Of a stretch of DNA of 64,000 nucleotides, positions 8,839-17,777 are shown piece by piece; the stretch's first letter is position 1; each line of letters opens with the position of its first letter. The DNA comes from Stieleria neptunia (lineage in GTDB: Bacteria > Planctomycetota > Planctomycetia > Pirellulales > Pirellulaceae), in NCBI RefSeq assembly GCF_007754155.1, contig NZ_CP037423.1, forward strand, positions 3,224,001 to 3,288,000, in the 5' to 3' direction. Under the pieces are notes generated by a model. It was given only the letters and a program-made list of their open reading frames with translations, was not told where the DNA came from and did no database searches. The position numbers and the translations under genes are program-made.

Positions 8839-10986
8839 ATGAATCAGGAATGGTGGGATGCTTTTGAGTTTTCGTTGTTGGGTGCGGTTGACGTCACACT
8901 TTGTTTTTTAGTCGCCAGATTGGCGGTCGGAAAAAGCAACCTGCCAACACTTGCTCTTTCCTCCCTTCTGTTGCTTTGGTGCAATGTTGTGATCGCTGGG
9001 ACCGTACTTGGGGCCGTTGGGATTCTACAGGCGGCGTTTCTGGGGCGACTCGTTGCAATTCAGCTAATTGCCGCCTACGGGGGCGCAATCGGCTTGGTAT
9101 TACTGCGTCGAAGTGGTTGTGAAGGAGAGGTCCTAACAACAGCGGCAAGACGAGAGAAGGCGTCTGTTACGCAGGCAACTGGCGACCGGCGGCGCTGGAG
9201 CCGCTATGCCCGATGGCAACTCATCTTTCTCTCTGTGTTTTCTGCGCACGTACTGACCTATGGAATTGTTCAGCTACCGTTTGACTGGGACTCCATCGCA
9301 TACCACCTTCCCTTGATTGATCACTGGATCCAGTCTGGGTCGATTTGGAACCAAGACTGCGCTTTTTGGTACGTCCCAGGCAACAATGAGTTGCTGGGGC
9401 TGTTCTTTAGCATCGGCTTCAGTGGAGACTTTTGGGTTCAACTCCACAACACAATTCCTGGCCTGATTCTGTTCGCGAGCCTTGCTGCATTAGCAATTGA
9501 GCTGCGATTGTCCACGGTCGCGTGTTGTCTGGTTTCGATGACGGTCTTTGCCGTGCAGCCAGTCCTTCGGCAGCTTGTTTCAGCGGAGAACGACCTTTCC
9601 GTCGTAGCCTTGCTTGTCGCTGGGGCCCTGTTCGGCTGGAGATGGGTCTACGAACGAAGCTACTCCAGCTTGTTGTTCCTCTCGCTTTCCGTCGGGCTTT
9701 TGGCTGGGATCAAGTACTATGCGCTGGGGTACGTTACGTTGCTGACTCTTGCACCGGTCGCGTGGCTTGCTGTGCAGGGGCGATGGAAGGCTGCTGTGCA
9801 AACCCTGGCTGCGATTCTAGTTGCTTCGTTAATTCTTGCGGGCTTCTGGTACATCCGAAATTGGCAGCTTGCGGGGACGCCGTTTTACCCCAAGGGCATA
9901 CTGGGGATGCCTGATCTCTGGTCTGAGATGCGACCGCATTTTTCGTCGAGTAAATTGCTCGGGTGCGGTCGAGCGGAAGTGATTCCCCTGCTTTTTCGTG
10001 CGTGGCTCGTACAAGCAGGGATTCTCCCGTTGATCACGGTGAGTTTGGCGTGGCTCCCGCTAAGCCTATTGCTTTTCAAGCCTATTCAAACGTGGCAATC
10101 GATTGCCGGAGGGGAAAAAGGGGGCCTGTTCCCGTGGCTCGCCTGCTTCAGCAGCGCCGCCTTTGCTGTCTATTTGGTGACGCCCAATGTCGTAGAAACA
10201 GAATACGGGACAATGAACATGCTGCAGCTGCAGTATCACCCGGTTCGATTCGGGTTATGTGCATTCGTCACGTCACTGCTCGCTTTGAGTGCTATCCCGC
10301 ATCCAGCGGGCAGATGGCCGATCCAGCTACGCAGGCTGCTGCTGGCGATTTGCATGCTGCTCATCCTCGTGCAAGTGGCATGGCAATCCTGTGCCGTATT
10401 CAACTGGACGACCGTGCCGGATTGGTTGAACGTGAATTTTTGGTGGGCGGCGGGCAAACGCCGGTTGATGCTGACTTGGGTTTTGCTCCTTATTTTTTCG
10501 TATGCAGGCATAACTGGCGTTTCCGAACTTGTGCGTGTGAAGAGCCTTCGGGCCACTGCGGCGACCGTCGCTTTGGCGATCGGGTTGTTTTCGCAAGTGA
10601 GCCCCTTGTTGGCCAAGAAATGGCACAATCGGTATGTGGGTCACTTTGGCCGGGTTCTCCGCACCGACTGTTTGGCGGCCTGGGAGGAACTCAAGCAGCC
10701 ATCAGATCGCTTGGGGGTCTTCGAGTATCGCTATTACCCTTTTCTTGGGTCGCGACGAGAGAACCCGGTGGTCCGACCGCTCTGGCACAGCAGCGCGGAT
10801 GAACTACGAGAATACATCACCGAAAATCAGCTTTCCATGCTCGTATTCCCAACGACTCCGGAAGTGGCCCATGACCGCTATCGAGAATCTCGGATGTGGT
10901 TCCACAAGGAATTTGCCGGGGAAATGGTTTTTTACCGCGACCGCAGGCTTGTCCTGGCGAGGCGTCCCATCAAGAGGGGCGACTAG
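8839..10986 (+). CDS. Polytopic GT-C/ArnT-like glycosyltransferase
   Basis: A 715-residue membrane protein with about 11-13 hydrophobic segments. The first large loop carries an acidic motif (FDWDSIAYHLPLIDHWIQSG, about 148-167), the position of the catalytic Asp in GT-C enzymes such as the protein mannosyltransferase (GT39) and ArnT families. These transfer a sugar from a polyprenyl-phosphate donor on the outer face of the inner membrane. The C-terminal 130 residues are soluble. The gene is followed within about 100 bp by a sulfotransferase on the same strand, suggesting a shared role in building or decorating a surface glycan. Donor and acceptor cannot be told. Confidence 0.75.
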   Translation: MNQEWWDAFEFSLLGAVDVTLCFLVARLAVGKSNLPTLALSSLLLLWCNVVIAGTVLGAVGILQAAFLGRLVAIQLIAAYGGAIGLVLLRRSGCEGEVLTTAARREKASVTQATGDRRRWSRYARWQLIFLSVFSAHVLTYGIVQLPFDWDSIAYHLPLIDHWIQSGSIWNQDCAFWYVPGNNELLGLFFSIGFSGDFWVQLHNTIPGLILFASLAALAIELRLSTVACCLVSMTVFAVQPVLRQLVSAENDLSVVALLVAGALFGWRWVYERSYSSLLFLSLSVGLLAGIKYYALGYVTLLTLAPVAWLAVQGRWKAAVQTLAAILVASLILAGFWYIRNWQLAGTPFYPKGILGMPDLWSEMRPHFSSSKLLGCGRAEVIPLLFRAWLVQAGILPLITVSLAWLPLSLLLFKPIQTWQSIAGGEKGGLFPWLACFSSAAFAVYLVTPNVVETEYGTMNMLQLQYHPVRFGLCAFVTSLLALSAIPHPAGRWPIQLRRLLLAICMLLILVQVAWQSCAVFNWTTVPDWLNVNFWWAAGKRRLMLTWVLLLIFSYAGITGVSELVRVKSLRATAATVALAIGLFSQVSPLLAKKWHNRYVGHFGRVLRTDCLAAWEELKQPSDRLGVFEYRYYPFLGSRRENPVVRPLWHSSADELREYITENQLSMLVFPTTPEVAHDRYRESRMWFHKEFAGEMVFYRDRRLVLARRPIKRGD

Positions 10987-11081
10987 GGAGCACACCTCTA
11001 GAATCGCTTCCCGGTGGAATGAGCGACTTGGACGCCCACTTTCCTCCTGCCTCGAACACTAAGCAGATCGAAGTCAAGAAG

Positions 11082-12098
11082 ATGCCCCTCTCTCATTTCT
11101 TTATTACAGGGTGCCCGAGGTCAGGGACGACGATGCTCCAGCAAGCGCTCAATCGACACACCGATGTCGTCGTTCCCGCCGAAACGAAATACTTTTGCTA
11201 CTTTTACGGTATGCCAATTCGGTGGCAACGGCAGCATGTCGAGCGCATGAAAAGCGATCTAGGGATTCATTTGGAGGCGCACACAAGAGTCATTAGCGAT
11301 GATGAAGCTCACCTGAGGTATTTTCGGGGCATTGCCGAGCGTTGCATTGATCGCTCGGGCAAATCAGGCGTTCGGTTCTTTGGCGAAAAAACGCCGGAAC
11401 ACGCGAACCGGATCCCGCTCATCCGTCGCGTATTGCCAGATAGCAAGGTTATCTACGTGCACAGAGACCCTCGCGCGGTTGTTGCGAGTCTGCTTAAGGT
11501 TCCTTGGATCACTTGTTCGCCAAGGACCGCATCTCTGGTATGGAACAAGTACGTTCAATTCTGGCTGCTGCACCAGCGCAGCCCGGATCCCAATACATTG
11601 ATCGTGCGATACGAAGACCTCGCTCGATCCCCGAGAAAGGTGCTTCGCCAGGCATGCGCTTTTTTGGGAGCCGAATTTCAAGCGGAGGTAGCAGACGGAA
11701 CCGGCGACTCCCAGATCATCCCAGAGCGCGAGCTCCGGTGGAAATCTCACTCCCTGCGCAGCATCGACACGTCAAGAATTGACCAGTGGAAAGAAATATT
11801 AAGTGATCGAGAGGTAGCTCAGGTGGAGCGGTTGACCGGAAGCACGATGCTTCAAATGGGCTACCAGCCTGAAACAGACCCGCCTTATCGACCTTGCCTT
11901 TACGACCGCGCACTTTTGATTCCGGAGAGCCTGCGGACAGCGTCGTCATTGACCTACCAGTGCTTGCTGTCAGAGCTTCGGTTCTGCTTAAAAACGAAGA
12001 TCAGCAGTGCCGTTCACCCCAATAAACCGCAGCAAGGGTGGGGGCAAGGCTCAGCCGGTCACCGCACCCGGCGACGGGGATCGGCCCCGCAAGGGTAG
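11082..12098 (+). CDS. Sulfotransferase family protein
   Basis: A cytoplasmic enzyme of about 338 residues of the PAPS-dependent sulfotransferase family, which moves a sulfuryl group onto a glycan, lipid or small molecule. The 5'-phosphosulfate-binding loop GCPRSGTTM lies at residues 10-18 and the 3'-phosphate-binding motif YVHRDPRAVVASL about 115 residues later. I chose the ATG just before the first beta strand (PLSHFFITG); an in-frame ATG at 11019 would add 21 residues, and the frame stays open to 10896. The last 25 residues are Gln/Gly/Arg-rich and unlike the rest. It follows the GT-C gene, consistent with a sulfated polysaccharide. Confidence 0.85.
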   Translation: MPLSHFFITGCPRSGTTMLQQALNRHTDVVVPAETKYFCYFYGMPIRWQRQHVERMKSDLGIHLEAHTRVISDDEAHLRYFRGIAERCIDRSGKSGVRFFGEKTPEHANRIPLIRRVLPDSKVIYVHRDPRAVVASLLKVPWITCSPRTASLVWNKYVQFWLLHQRSPDPNTLIVRYEDLARSPRKVLRQACAFLGAEFQAEVADGTGDSQIIPERELRWKSHSLRSIDTSRIDQWKEILSDREVAQVERLTGSTMLQMGYQPETDPPYRPCLYDRALLIPESLRTASSLTYQCLLSELRFCLKTKISSAVHPNKPQQGWGQGSAGHRTRRRGSAPQG

Positions 12099-12226
12099 CC
12101 GTAACAGCGCAACCAGATTAGTGGTCTTATACGAGTTGGATTGCGATCACGGTTAACAGTAGCTGGTGGTGATCCTAGAAGCGATTGCGAAGACATTGAC
12201 GGGCCAGCGGAGCTTGCGGGGGTGGC

Positions 12227-14368
12227 CTACTTTTGCGGCTTAAGCAATTCCTCCAAGGGCTCGAGGGCATTTGCAGGGGCTGCTTGCCTGATCTCCGTCA
12301 TTTTCTCTGAAAGCCGAGAGGATATCCTTGTTAGTCCGTCGTAGGGGTTGTCCGTGATGTCGACCCATCCGGGACGATCGGCTTCGCCAGGTTGAGCGGC
12401 GATAGACGCATCTACGTAGCTATCGTAATGAACGCCGACAATACGTGGATCAGCAAGCGCAGACACAACGTAGGATGCGAATATCCGTTCCCGTTGGGAT
12501 TGATCATGCCCAAGCAGCTTGCCCATTGCTGGGACGCCTCGATCCAGAGCCCCAACGTGAAAGCGTGAAATCAGAACAGGCCTGTCGATTCCTGCAGGAA
12601 GAGGGCGGCAGCTCGGCAATGGATCAAAGCAATTGAGGCTAATGACGTCGGCGTGTTCGGCACAAGCTGCAAGTACCGCAGGGGAGCAGTAGCTGATGCG
12701 AGAGCCCAGGTAGAGGTGGTTGGGCATGTGTTCCGAAAGTGCTTGCTCGCAATGAGAGAAGTAGCGTTTGGCGAAAAAATACTCTAGTGATTCAATATCT
12801 TGGGCACACGGATCCTTCGGCGCTTCATCGGTTGAGTGATTAACGAACTGCCTGGTGCGGTAGCGACCAATCATTGCCGCCGAAACACGTACTGATTTCC
12901 AAGTATCGAAATCTGTTTCCCATACATGATTGAGCCGATCGATGGTTTCGTATTTTTTAGCCAACCACTGGATCAAGGCATCTCGCGCGGGGCCGTCTCG
13001 TGCAAATACCTGAGAGACCAAGTCGGTCGGCCATCGTTGATCTTCATCCACAAAGATTCCCATACAGCGAGGGCGATCAGCAAGCTTTTTGGCGATTTGT
13101 TCGGCCCGACTGGAGAGTTGCTTGGCGAACGATTGGGAGAAGGGGTCTGGCACGTTGTTGACGATGTACGTCAGCCCTTCGGATGCCGCAATAAACCCAG
13201 CAAAGGGAAGCTTCGAATCATTCACGATCACGGGGTCGGAGTGAATTCCGATCGTGGTAACGCCCCATGAATTCAGGCGATTTGTGGTTCTAGCAGATGC
13301 AATTCTACGGTGATGCCGACCGAATTCGCGTATTGCATTCGCTTTGTAGTAGTCAAAGAATCCGATGCCATTGCGTTTCGAAAATGCGGTGGCAAAAGGT
13401 CCACCAGGGTCCGCTGGAACCCACTGGTACAGCTGACGTTGTTTCCAGAGTCGAACTGGGGTACCGGTGCCGACTCTGGCGACCCCCAGTGACCAAAAGG
13501 GGGCACCCTGCTGGTCAAGAAACCACCATTGGCCGTCAAGTTTTTTGATTTGAAACCAATTTTTTTTCGGCTCATTTACTGGCGATTTTGCCTTCGATTG
13601 CGTTGGCAATGTGGACGGATCGCGATCGCTTCGGGAACGCAGCTCATCAAGGCTCGAGAGTTTTTTCGGCCAGTCGAGTGTGCGACACTGACCGAATCGA
13701 TCAACGTATGGCAACGCTTCCAATTGGGATATCTTTGCAGCTTCAGTCGGAAATGTAGCGTCTACGCGAATGGACTCGAGAGCGTAACTGTCGGCGGGAG
13801 AGCTGAGGACCAACTCAATGCGATTTAAGCCAAGTCTGCTCGAAGGATTCCAGTGTTGGCGGTGTCCGTTGGGCTTGATCGCGACATTTTCAAAGGCGGG
13901 GTTGCCTTCGTACTCTCCCGCGGCAAAACCGAAGGGGATGGTCAATGCCCCCTGTTCGCCGGGAAGCAGGATAAGCACGCCGCTTCCCGCTTGGTGGTTA
14001 CGTCGTTGCTGTGATCCGAAAACCGATGCATGGATGCTTACGATCCGATCTGATCCGTTGGCCATCTGAATGGAAAGTGCGGAGTAATCACTCAGGTCCC
14101 ACGGGGCGGGAGCCGCTCGAAGCGTCAGGCGATTGATTTCACCGAGGTTTCCATAGACTGAAACGGAGTCATCGAGCTGGAACTGAAACGCAAAACTACC
14201 GTCATCGGAATGAGGGGAAAATTCGAGGGGCCGATCAGGATTCCACAAACTTTCCGTCTTGACAGTAGGCCTAGCGGGCGTTTCTCGCAAGTCAGCGCGG
14301 TAGCACGCGGAAGCAGCTGCGAGCAATAGCCCGACGAAGACGCTCACAATGGACTGAGGAGTGTTCAT
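12227..14368 (-). CDS. GH50 agarase-like lipoprotein lacking catalytic residues
   Basis: A 713-residue exported protein with a probable lipoprotein signal (hydrophobic core, then AAASAC with Cys22). Residues about 45-215 form a beta-rich carbohydrate-binding-like domain; about 270-705 match the TIM-barrel of GH50 beta-agarases (WWFLDQQGAPFWSLGVAR, then GIFVDEDQRW at 437-446, ISRFHVGALDRG at 600-611, and GWVDITDNPYDGL near the end). In active GH50 enzymes the last two active-site motifs read FVDNE and (G/S)EFHFGALDRG. Here the acid/base Glu is Asp443, its preceding Asn is Glu442, and the nucleophile Glu is Arg602. Hydrolysis is therefore unlikely; binding of a galactan is possible. The gene is convergent with the sulfotransferase. 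Confidence 0.75.
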   Translation of the reverse strand: MNTPQSIVSVFVGLLLAAASACYRADLRETPARPTVKTESLWNPDRPLEFSPHSDDGSFAFQFQLDDSVSVYGNLGEINRLTLRAAPAPWDLSDYSALSIQMANGSDRIVSIHASVFGSQQRRNHQAGSGVLILLPGEQGALTIPFGFAAGEYEGNPAFENVAIKPNGHRQHWNPSSRLGLNRIELVLSSPADSYALESIRVDATFPTEAAKISQLEALPYVDRFGQCRTLDWPKKLSSLDELRSRSDRDPSTLPTQSKAKSPVNEPKKNWFQIKKLDGQWWFLDQQGAPFWSLGVARVGTGTPVRLWKQRQLYQWVPADPGGPFATAFSKRNGIGFFDYYKANAIREFGRHHRRIASARTTNRLNSWGVTTIGIHSDPVIVNDSKLPFAGFIAASEGLTYIVNNVPDPFSQSFAKQLSSRAEQIAKKLADRPRCMGIFVDEDQRWPTDLVSQVFARDGPARDALIQWLAKKYETIDRLNHVWETDFDTWKSVRVSAAMIGRYRTRQFVNHSTDEAPKDPCAQDIESLEYFFAKRYFSHCEQALSEHMPNHLYLGSRISYCSPAVLAACAEHADVISLNCFDPLPSCRPLPAGIDRPVLISRFHVGALDRGVPAMGKLLGHDQSQRERIFASYVVSALADPRIVGVHYDSYVDASIAAQPGEADRPGWVDITDNPYDGLTRISSRLSEKMTEIRQAAPANALEPLEELLKPQK

Positions 14369-14648
14369 GCGGGAGATGTGATGGTGATTTCAGAGGGGCC
14401 GGCGAGAGCAGACCGCAGGGGCGCAAAGTTTATAGCGGAAAACGCGTTTCTGATGCAAAAAACTGCAGTCGATTTGCGACCGCGACGCGACGATTCCGTG
14501 TGAGTCGGCCGTTCAAGCGGAGTGTGAACATGCCTCTCTCTGAAAAACAATTGACTTTTCCTGCCGGGACGATTCCATTAGTTAACGATTTAATCGTCTC
14601 CGACACCGTGATGCCTCCAAGAACCTGTCTGCAAGAGTACCGTTAGAA

Positions 14649-15236
14649 GTGAATGGTCCTGTGAAGCCCGCCAGCTTAACGCAATCGAACACGCGCTCAC
14701 GTGTTGGGTTTACGCTGGTGGAAATACTTACAGTGGTCGTCATCGTTTCGTTGTTGGCTGGTGTGGCGCTGGTCAGTGTGTCGGTACCATTGAGACGATC
14801 ACAGGCTGATGCCGCGATTGCGGAATTCAGAAGTTTGGATTTGACCGCACGATTGCGGTCCAGTGCCGGACTGGGCGGGTGGATCGCCATCAACTCGGCC
14901 GAGAAGGAAATTGTCTATTCTGAATCCGATGTGCGGCAAGGGCAGCGTAGGGTGCAGCTGCCTGCAGGGACACTGATTCAACGCGTGCGAGGACTGAGCA
15001 GGAATGGTTCTCGGAGTTACGTCGTTCGGTACAGCAACCAAGGGACATCTCAGACTTATGCCGTTGAAATCGCTGCCAAAGGCAACAGGGCGCGGTGGTT
15101 GCTGTTTCTCGGGCTCACCGGCCAGTCGTACGTTCTCGACGACTCAAAGTTGATTGATGAGATATTTCGGGGACCTTCTCCAGCTGAAAATGCCGGTGAA
15201 CGCGTTGCTCGTCGGGATGCGGGGGCGACGATCTAG
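14649..15236 (+). CDS. GspH/FimT-like pseudopilin
   Basis: A 195-residue prepilin-like protein, first gene of the type II secretion-like block. The class III signal is clear: a basic leader ends in RVGFTLVEILTVVVIVSLLA, with prepilin peptidase expected to cut after Gly20 and methylate Phe. Glu+5, needed for pilin assembly, is present. The remainder is a small beta-rich domain as in minor pseudopilins of the GspH type. No ATG is available; translation probably starts at GTG 14649. Its 3' end overlaps the next pseudopilin gene. The 280 bp before it, shared with the divergent GH50-like gene, presumably hold the promoter, but I see no clear boxes. Confidence 0.8.
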   Translation: MNGPVKPASLTQSNTRSRVGFTLVEILTVVVIVSLLAGVALVSVSVPLRRSQADAAIAEFRSLDLTARLRSSAGLGGWIAINSAEKEIVYSESDVRQGQRRVQLPAGTLIQRVRGLSRNGSRSYVVRYSNQGTSQTYAVEIAAKGNRARWLLFLGLTGQSYVLDDSKLIDEIFRGPSPAENAGERVARRDAGATI

Positions 15237-15678
15237 AGTGGTTGCCAAGAGAATTCAACGGCGGAGACAAGGCGTGACGCTCATCGAGGTGGTCGCTAGC
15301 ATCGCGATTGCAGGAAGCCTTCTTTCGGTTGTGATTATCGGAGGCAGTCAGCACCTGCGGCAGCTAAAGCAGGCCCGTGACAAACGAATAGCGACAGAGG
15401 CACTCGACGGCTTTCTTTCCGCTTGGTCCGTTTCGAATTTCAACGAAACTCGAATCGCTGATGCCGTGGCACAATCGAATCTATCCGCCGTCGGCGACTT
15501 CGGCCAATTTGGACGTGAGTCTAGTTCTCCTGGGTCACGAACAATGTATGCGAGGCTAAAGTCGAGGGGGCGTGGTAATCTGGGGGACAGCAGGCGCGTA
15601 CGGTTGACCGTCTTTGCTCGCACTGCGGATCGCCGAGAGCAGAACCTCGCCTATGCCGAGATACTTATTCCTGATTAG
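15217..15678 (+). CDS. GspI-like minor pseudopilin
   Basis: About 153 residues from ATG 15217 (ATGs at 15154, 15157 and 15190 would lengthen the leader). The leader is very basic (MRGRRSRVVAKRIQRRRQG) and is followed by the prepilin motif VTLIEVVASIAIAGSLLSVV, with Val instead of Phe at +1 and Glu at +5. A short soluble domain follows. The assignment to GspI rests on the motif, size and position between the H-like and J-like genes. The start lies inside the preceding gene by 20 bp, so translation is probably coupled. Confidence 0.7.
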   Translation: MRGRRSRVVAKRIQRRRQGVTLIEVVASIAIAGSLLSVVIIGGSQHLRQLKQARDKRIATEALDGFLSAWSVSNFNETRIADAVAQSNLSAVGDFGQFGRESSSPGSRTMYARLKSRGRGNLGDSRRVRLTVFARTADRREQNLAYAEILIPD

Positions 15679-15770
15679 CAAGGCACAACGAAGTACGAGA
15701 ATTTGGGAGCAACGCATTCGGTCCAACGTACCAATGATGCGTAAGGTCAATACTGACAGCAATCCACGCA

Positions 15771-16289
15771 ATGAATCGCTTCAAGTACGGTATGACACTG
15801 ATCGAGCTCATGGTTGCAATCGCGCTGTCCGCGATGCTCATGGCTGCGATCGTTGGGATTCTCGGCGGCGTCTCGAAGCAGGCGAAAATCGCAGTCGACG
15901 GAGAACCCGCTATATGGGCCGAACAGACGATCGCATTGATGCGCACGGACCTCCTGGCGGCAAACGCTGTCTGGAAATCGGAAGACGCGGTTTGGCTCTT
16001 TACCGATGCGCCATCGTACGAGTCAGAGAACATTGGCATTCGAAACATTTGTTATCGAACTCGGAAACTACGCGATGAGACTCCGATCCTCGAAAGAACG
16101 GATTCCACCTTCCGCTCGGTCTTGGCGTTAGATGTACGTGAAATTCGCGTGGAGCGTCTGGATCGCTTTGGGGTCCCGCAACCGCTACCTTCAGCGCCTG
16201 GTCCGGTGCCAAATCAAGTTCGAGTTTGGGTGCGGTGTGATGGTCAGGCTGGCAGGGCGACGGTGATTCGAGATTTGGTTCTTCGATAA
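15771..16289 (+). CDS. GspJ-like minor pseudopilin
   Basis: A 172-residue prepilin-like protein: short leader MNRFKYG, then MTLIELMVAIALSAMLMAAI with Glu+5. The soluble domain (ending in a beta-strand pattern NQVRVWVRCDGQ) matches the size and place of GspJ, which with I and K forms the tip of the secretion pseudopilus. A 92-bp gap separates it from the I-like gene. Its stop codon shares one A with the start of the next gene (TAATG), a sign of translational coupling. Confidence 0.75.
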   Translation: MNRFKYGMTLIELMVAIALSAMLMAAIVGILGGVSKQAKIAVDGEPAIWAEQTIALMRTDLLAANAVWKSEDAVWLFTDAPSYESENIGIRNICYRTRKLRDETPILERTDSTFRSVLALDVREIRVERLDRFGVPQPLPSAPGPVPNQVRVWVRCDGQAGRATVIRDLVLR

Positions 16290-17155
16290 TGGAAAATAGG
16301 GGCCGTACAATTCGCTCGCAACGTCGCGGCTACATTCTGCTTACCGTCGTCGTGATTCTCGCCGTTGCGGTGCTGATGCTTTCACGTATTGCATCAACGA
16401 GCATGCGTTCGGCCTCGTATGCCGTTGAGAATGAAAGATCAGTCCGACACCAGTGGGCTATTACGAGCCTACGTCGGATGGCCCTGAATGCAGCGCCATC
16501 GTTGTTGACGCAATCTTCACTGGCTGAAAATGAGAGCTCTTTGGGGCATTCCCCTATTCTTTGGAAAGAGGTCGGTCTTGCGGGTGAAACCTGGCGCGTT
16601 GTCCTGGCCGATGAATCTGCAAAGCTCAATGTGAGCAAGCTCTCGGCTACGGCGCCTACCGAGCAGGTTGCCGCCTGCTTGCGACAGCTTCAAACGAGCC
16701 GAGGGTTACAGTCGCAGAGCAACTTCGACAAAACCGCGACTCGCTGGGATCACTGGTTTGAATTACCCGCGGCTGGTTCGGGGAATAGGGACACACCGGC
16801 AATACTCATTGCCGCAGCAACGCAGAGGCTAACCCTCTGGGGTGATGGAAAGCTTAACGTCTGCCGCTGCGACAGCGAATCGCTTGATTATTTGTGGCAT
16901 ATGCTTTACAGCCGCCCAACACCAAAGCAACTACAGGAAATAAGGCACATGAGGCCCACGCCTACGGAATCTCACCTTATCGGGTCGCTCGCGTTACGAG
17001 AGTCAGAAGCGAGACTCGCTGCTAAGTGGCTCACGACAGAAAGTCAATGCTACTCGGTATGGATTTTCTGTATGTCAGATCGTCGAGTTCCTGCGAGTTT
17101 TTTCGTAGAATGGGGGCGGGGGCAGGTTCGTGATCGGCGTGGATACGAATATTGA
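16289..17155 (+). CDS. GspK-like minor pseudopilin
   Basis: A 288-residue protein with a basic leader (RTIRSQRRG) and the hydrophobic segment YILLTVVVILAVAVLML. As in GspK, the +5 position is not Glu (it is Thr), a feature that marks the tip pseudopilin. The large soluble part contains a stretch (WRVVLADESAKLNVSKL) like the conserved 'DE.kiNlN' motif after the first strand of GspK. It is somewhat shorter than proteobacterial GspK. Coupled to the J-like gene by a one-base overlap; 73 bp before the C-like gene. Confidence 0.75.
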   Translation: MENRGRTIRSQRRGYILLTVVVILAVAVLMLSRIASTSMRSASYAVENERSVRHQWAITSLRRMALNAAPSLLTQSSLAENESSLGHSPILWKEVGLAGETWRVVLADESAKLNVSKLSATAPTEQVAACLRQLQTSRGLQSQSNFDKTATRWDHWFELPAAGSGNRDTPAILIAAATQRLTLWGDGKLNVCRCDSESLDYLWHMLYSRPTPKQLQEIRHMRPTPTESHLIGSLALRESEARLAAKWLTTESQCYSVWIFCMSDRRVPASFFVEWGRGQVRDRRGYEY

Positions 17156-17228
17156 GCGTTGGCCTGTTGCCGTTGACCGTTTAGTATGAACGAAGAAAAG
17201 GTCGTGTAACCGTTGAGATGTTTGGGAG

Positions 17229-17777
17229 ATGACAGAGAGCCAGCTTCGAAGCACCTTGTATCTCGCAGGCGCCTTTTGTGTCATTGGTGCGGTAGCCTCC
17301 GTAACACTGGCAATTGTGACGCCTGTGATTGAAGAAGATGCATCCATGAACATCCAGCCCACACGTATACGCCCGAACGATCGACATGAAAGCCATCGGT
17401 TGCGGGTGGGGGATTTTTACGCACTTTCCCAAAAAGCCATCCAGGGGCCGTTTGAAGAGATGGAACCTGTCAAGCCACCAAAGAAGGCAGAGCAAGTTCC
17501 GGTCAAGCCGGTTAAGGCATCGATCGTTTTGAACGCAACCTTGGTGGGCACTCTTGTGGATCAGCAGCCGGAACTTGCCAGAGCATGGATTCAGTTTCAA
17601 GGGCGGCAGCATTTGGTACGCGTTGGAGATACATTGAAGGGGCACCCGGGAGACCCTTATGTCGAGGCGATCGCCGATCAATCGGTTTCAATTAGGTTAT
17701 CCGGAGCCACGATCGAGCTGAGTCCCCCACCGAACGCACTTACTCGGGATCAACTATTGAATGCGGACGACAAATGA
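17229..17777 (+). CDS. GspC-like inner-membrane secretion protein
   Basis: A 182-residue protein with one N-terminal transmembrane segment (LYLAGAFCVIGAVASVTLAIV, residues 9-29), a charged Pro/Lys-rich linker (about 77-97) and a C-terminal domain (about 98-165) with the pattern VLNATLVGTLVDQQPELARAW...HLVRVGD. That is the 'homology region' of GspC, which links the inner-membrane platform to the secretin. There is no PDZ domain. The gene overlaps the next by ATGA. Family assignment rests on pattern and position. Confidence 0.7.
   Translation: MTESQLRSTLYLAGAFCVIGAVASVTLAIVTPVIEEDASMNIQPTRIRPNDRHESHRLRVGDFYALSQKAIQGPFEEMEPVKPPKKAEQVPVKPVKASIVLNATLVGTLVDQQPELARAWIQFQGRQHLVRVGDTLKGHPGDPYVEAIADQSVSIRLSGATIELSPPPNALTRDQLLNADDK

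Noticed and set aside
12099..12226. Short gap with a GC-rich stretch behind the sulfotransferase
   Set aside because: Looked for a terminator or small RNA between the convergent genes and saw neither a stem with T-run nor a conserved element.
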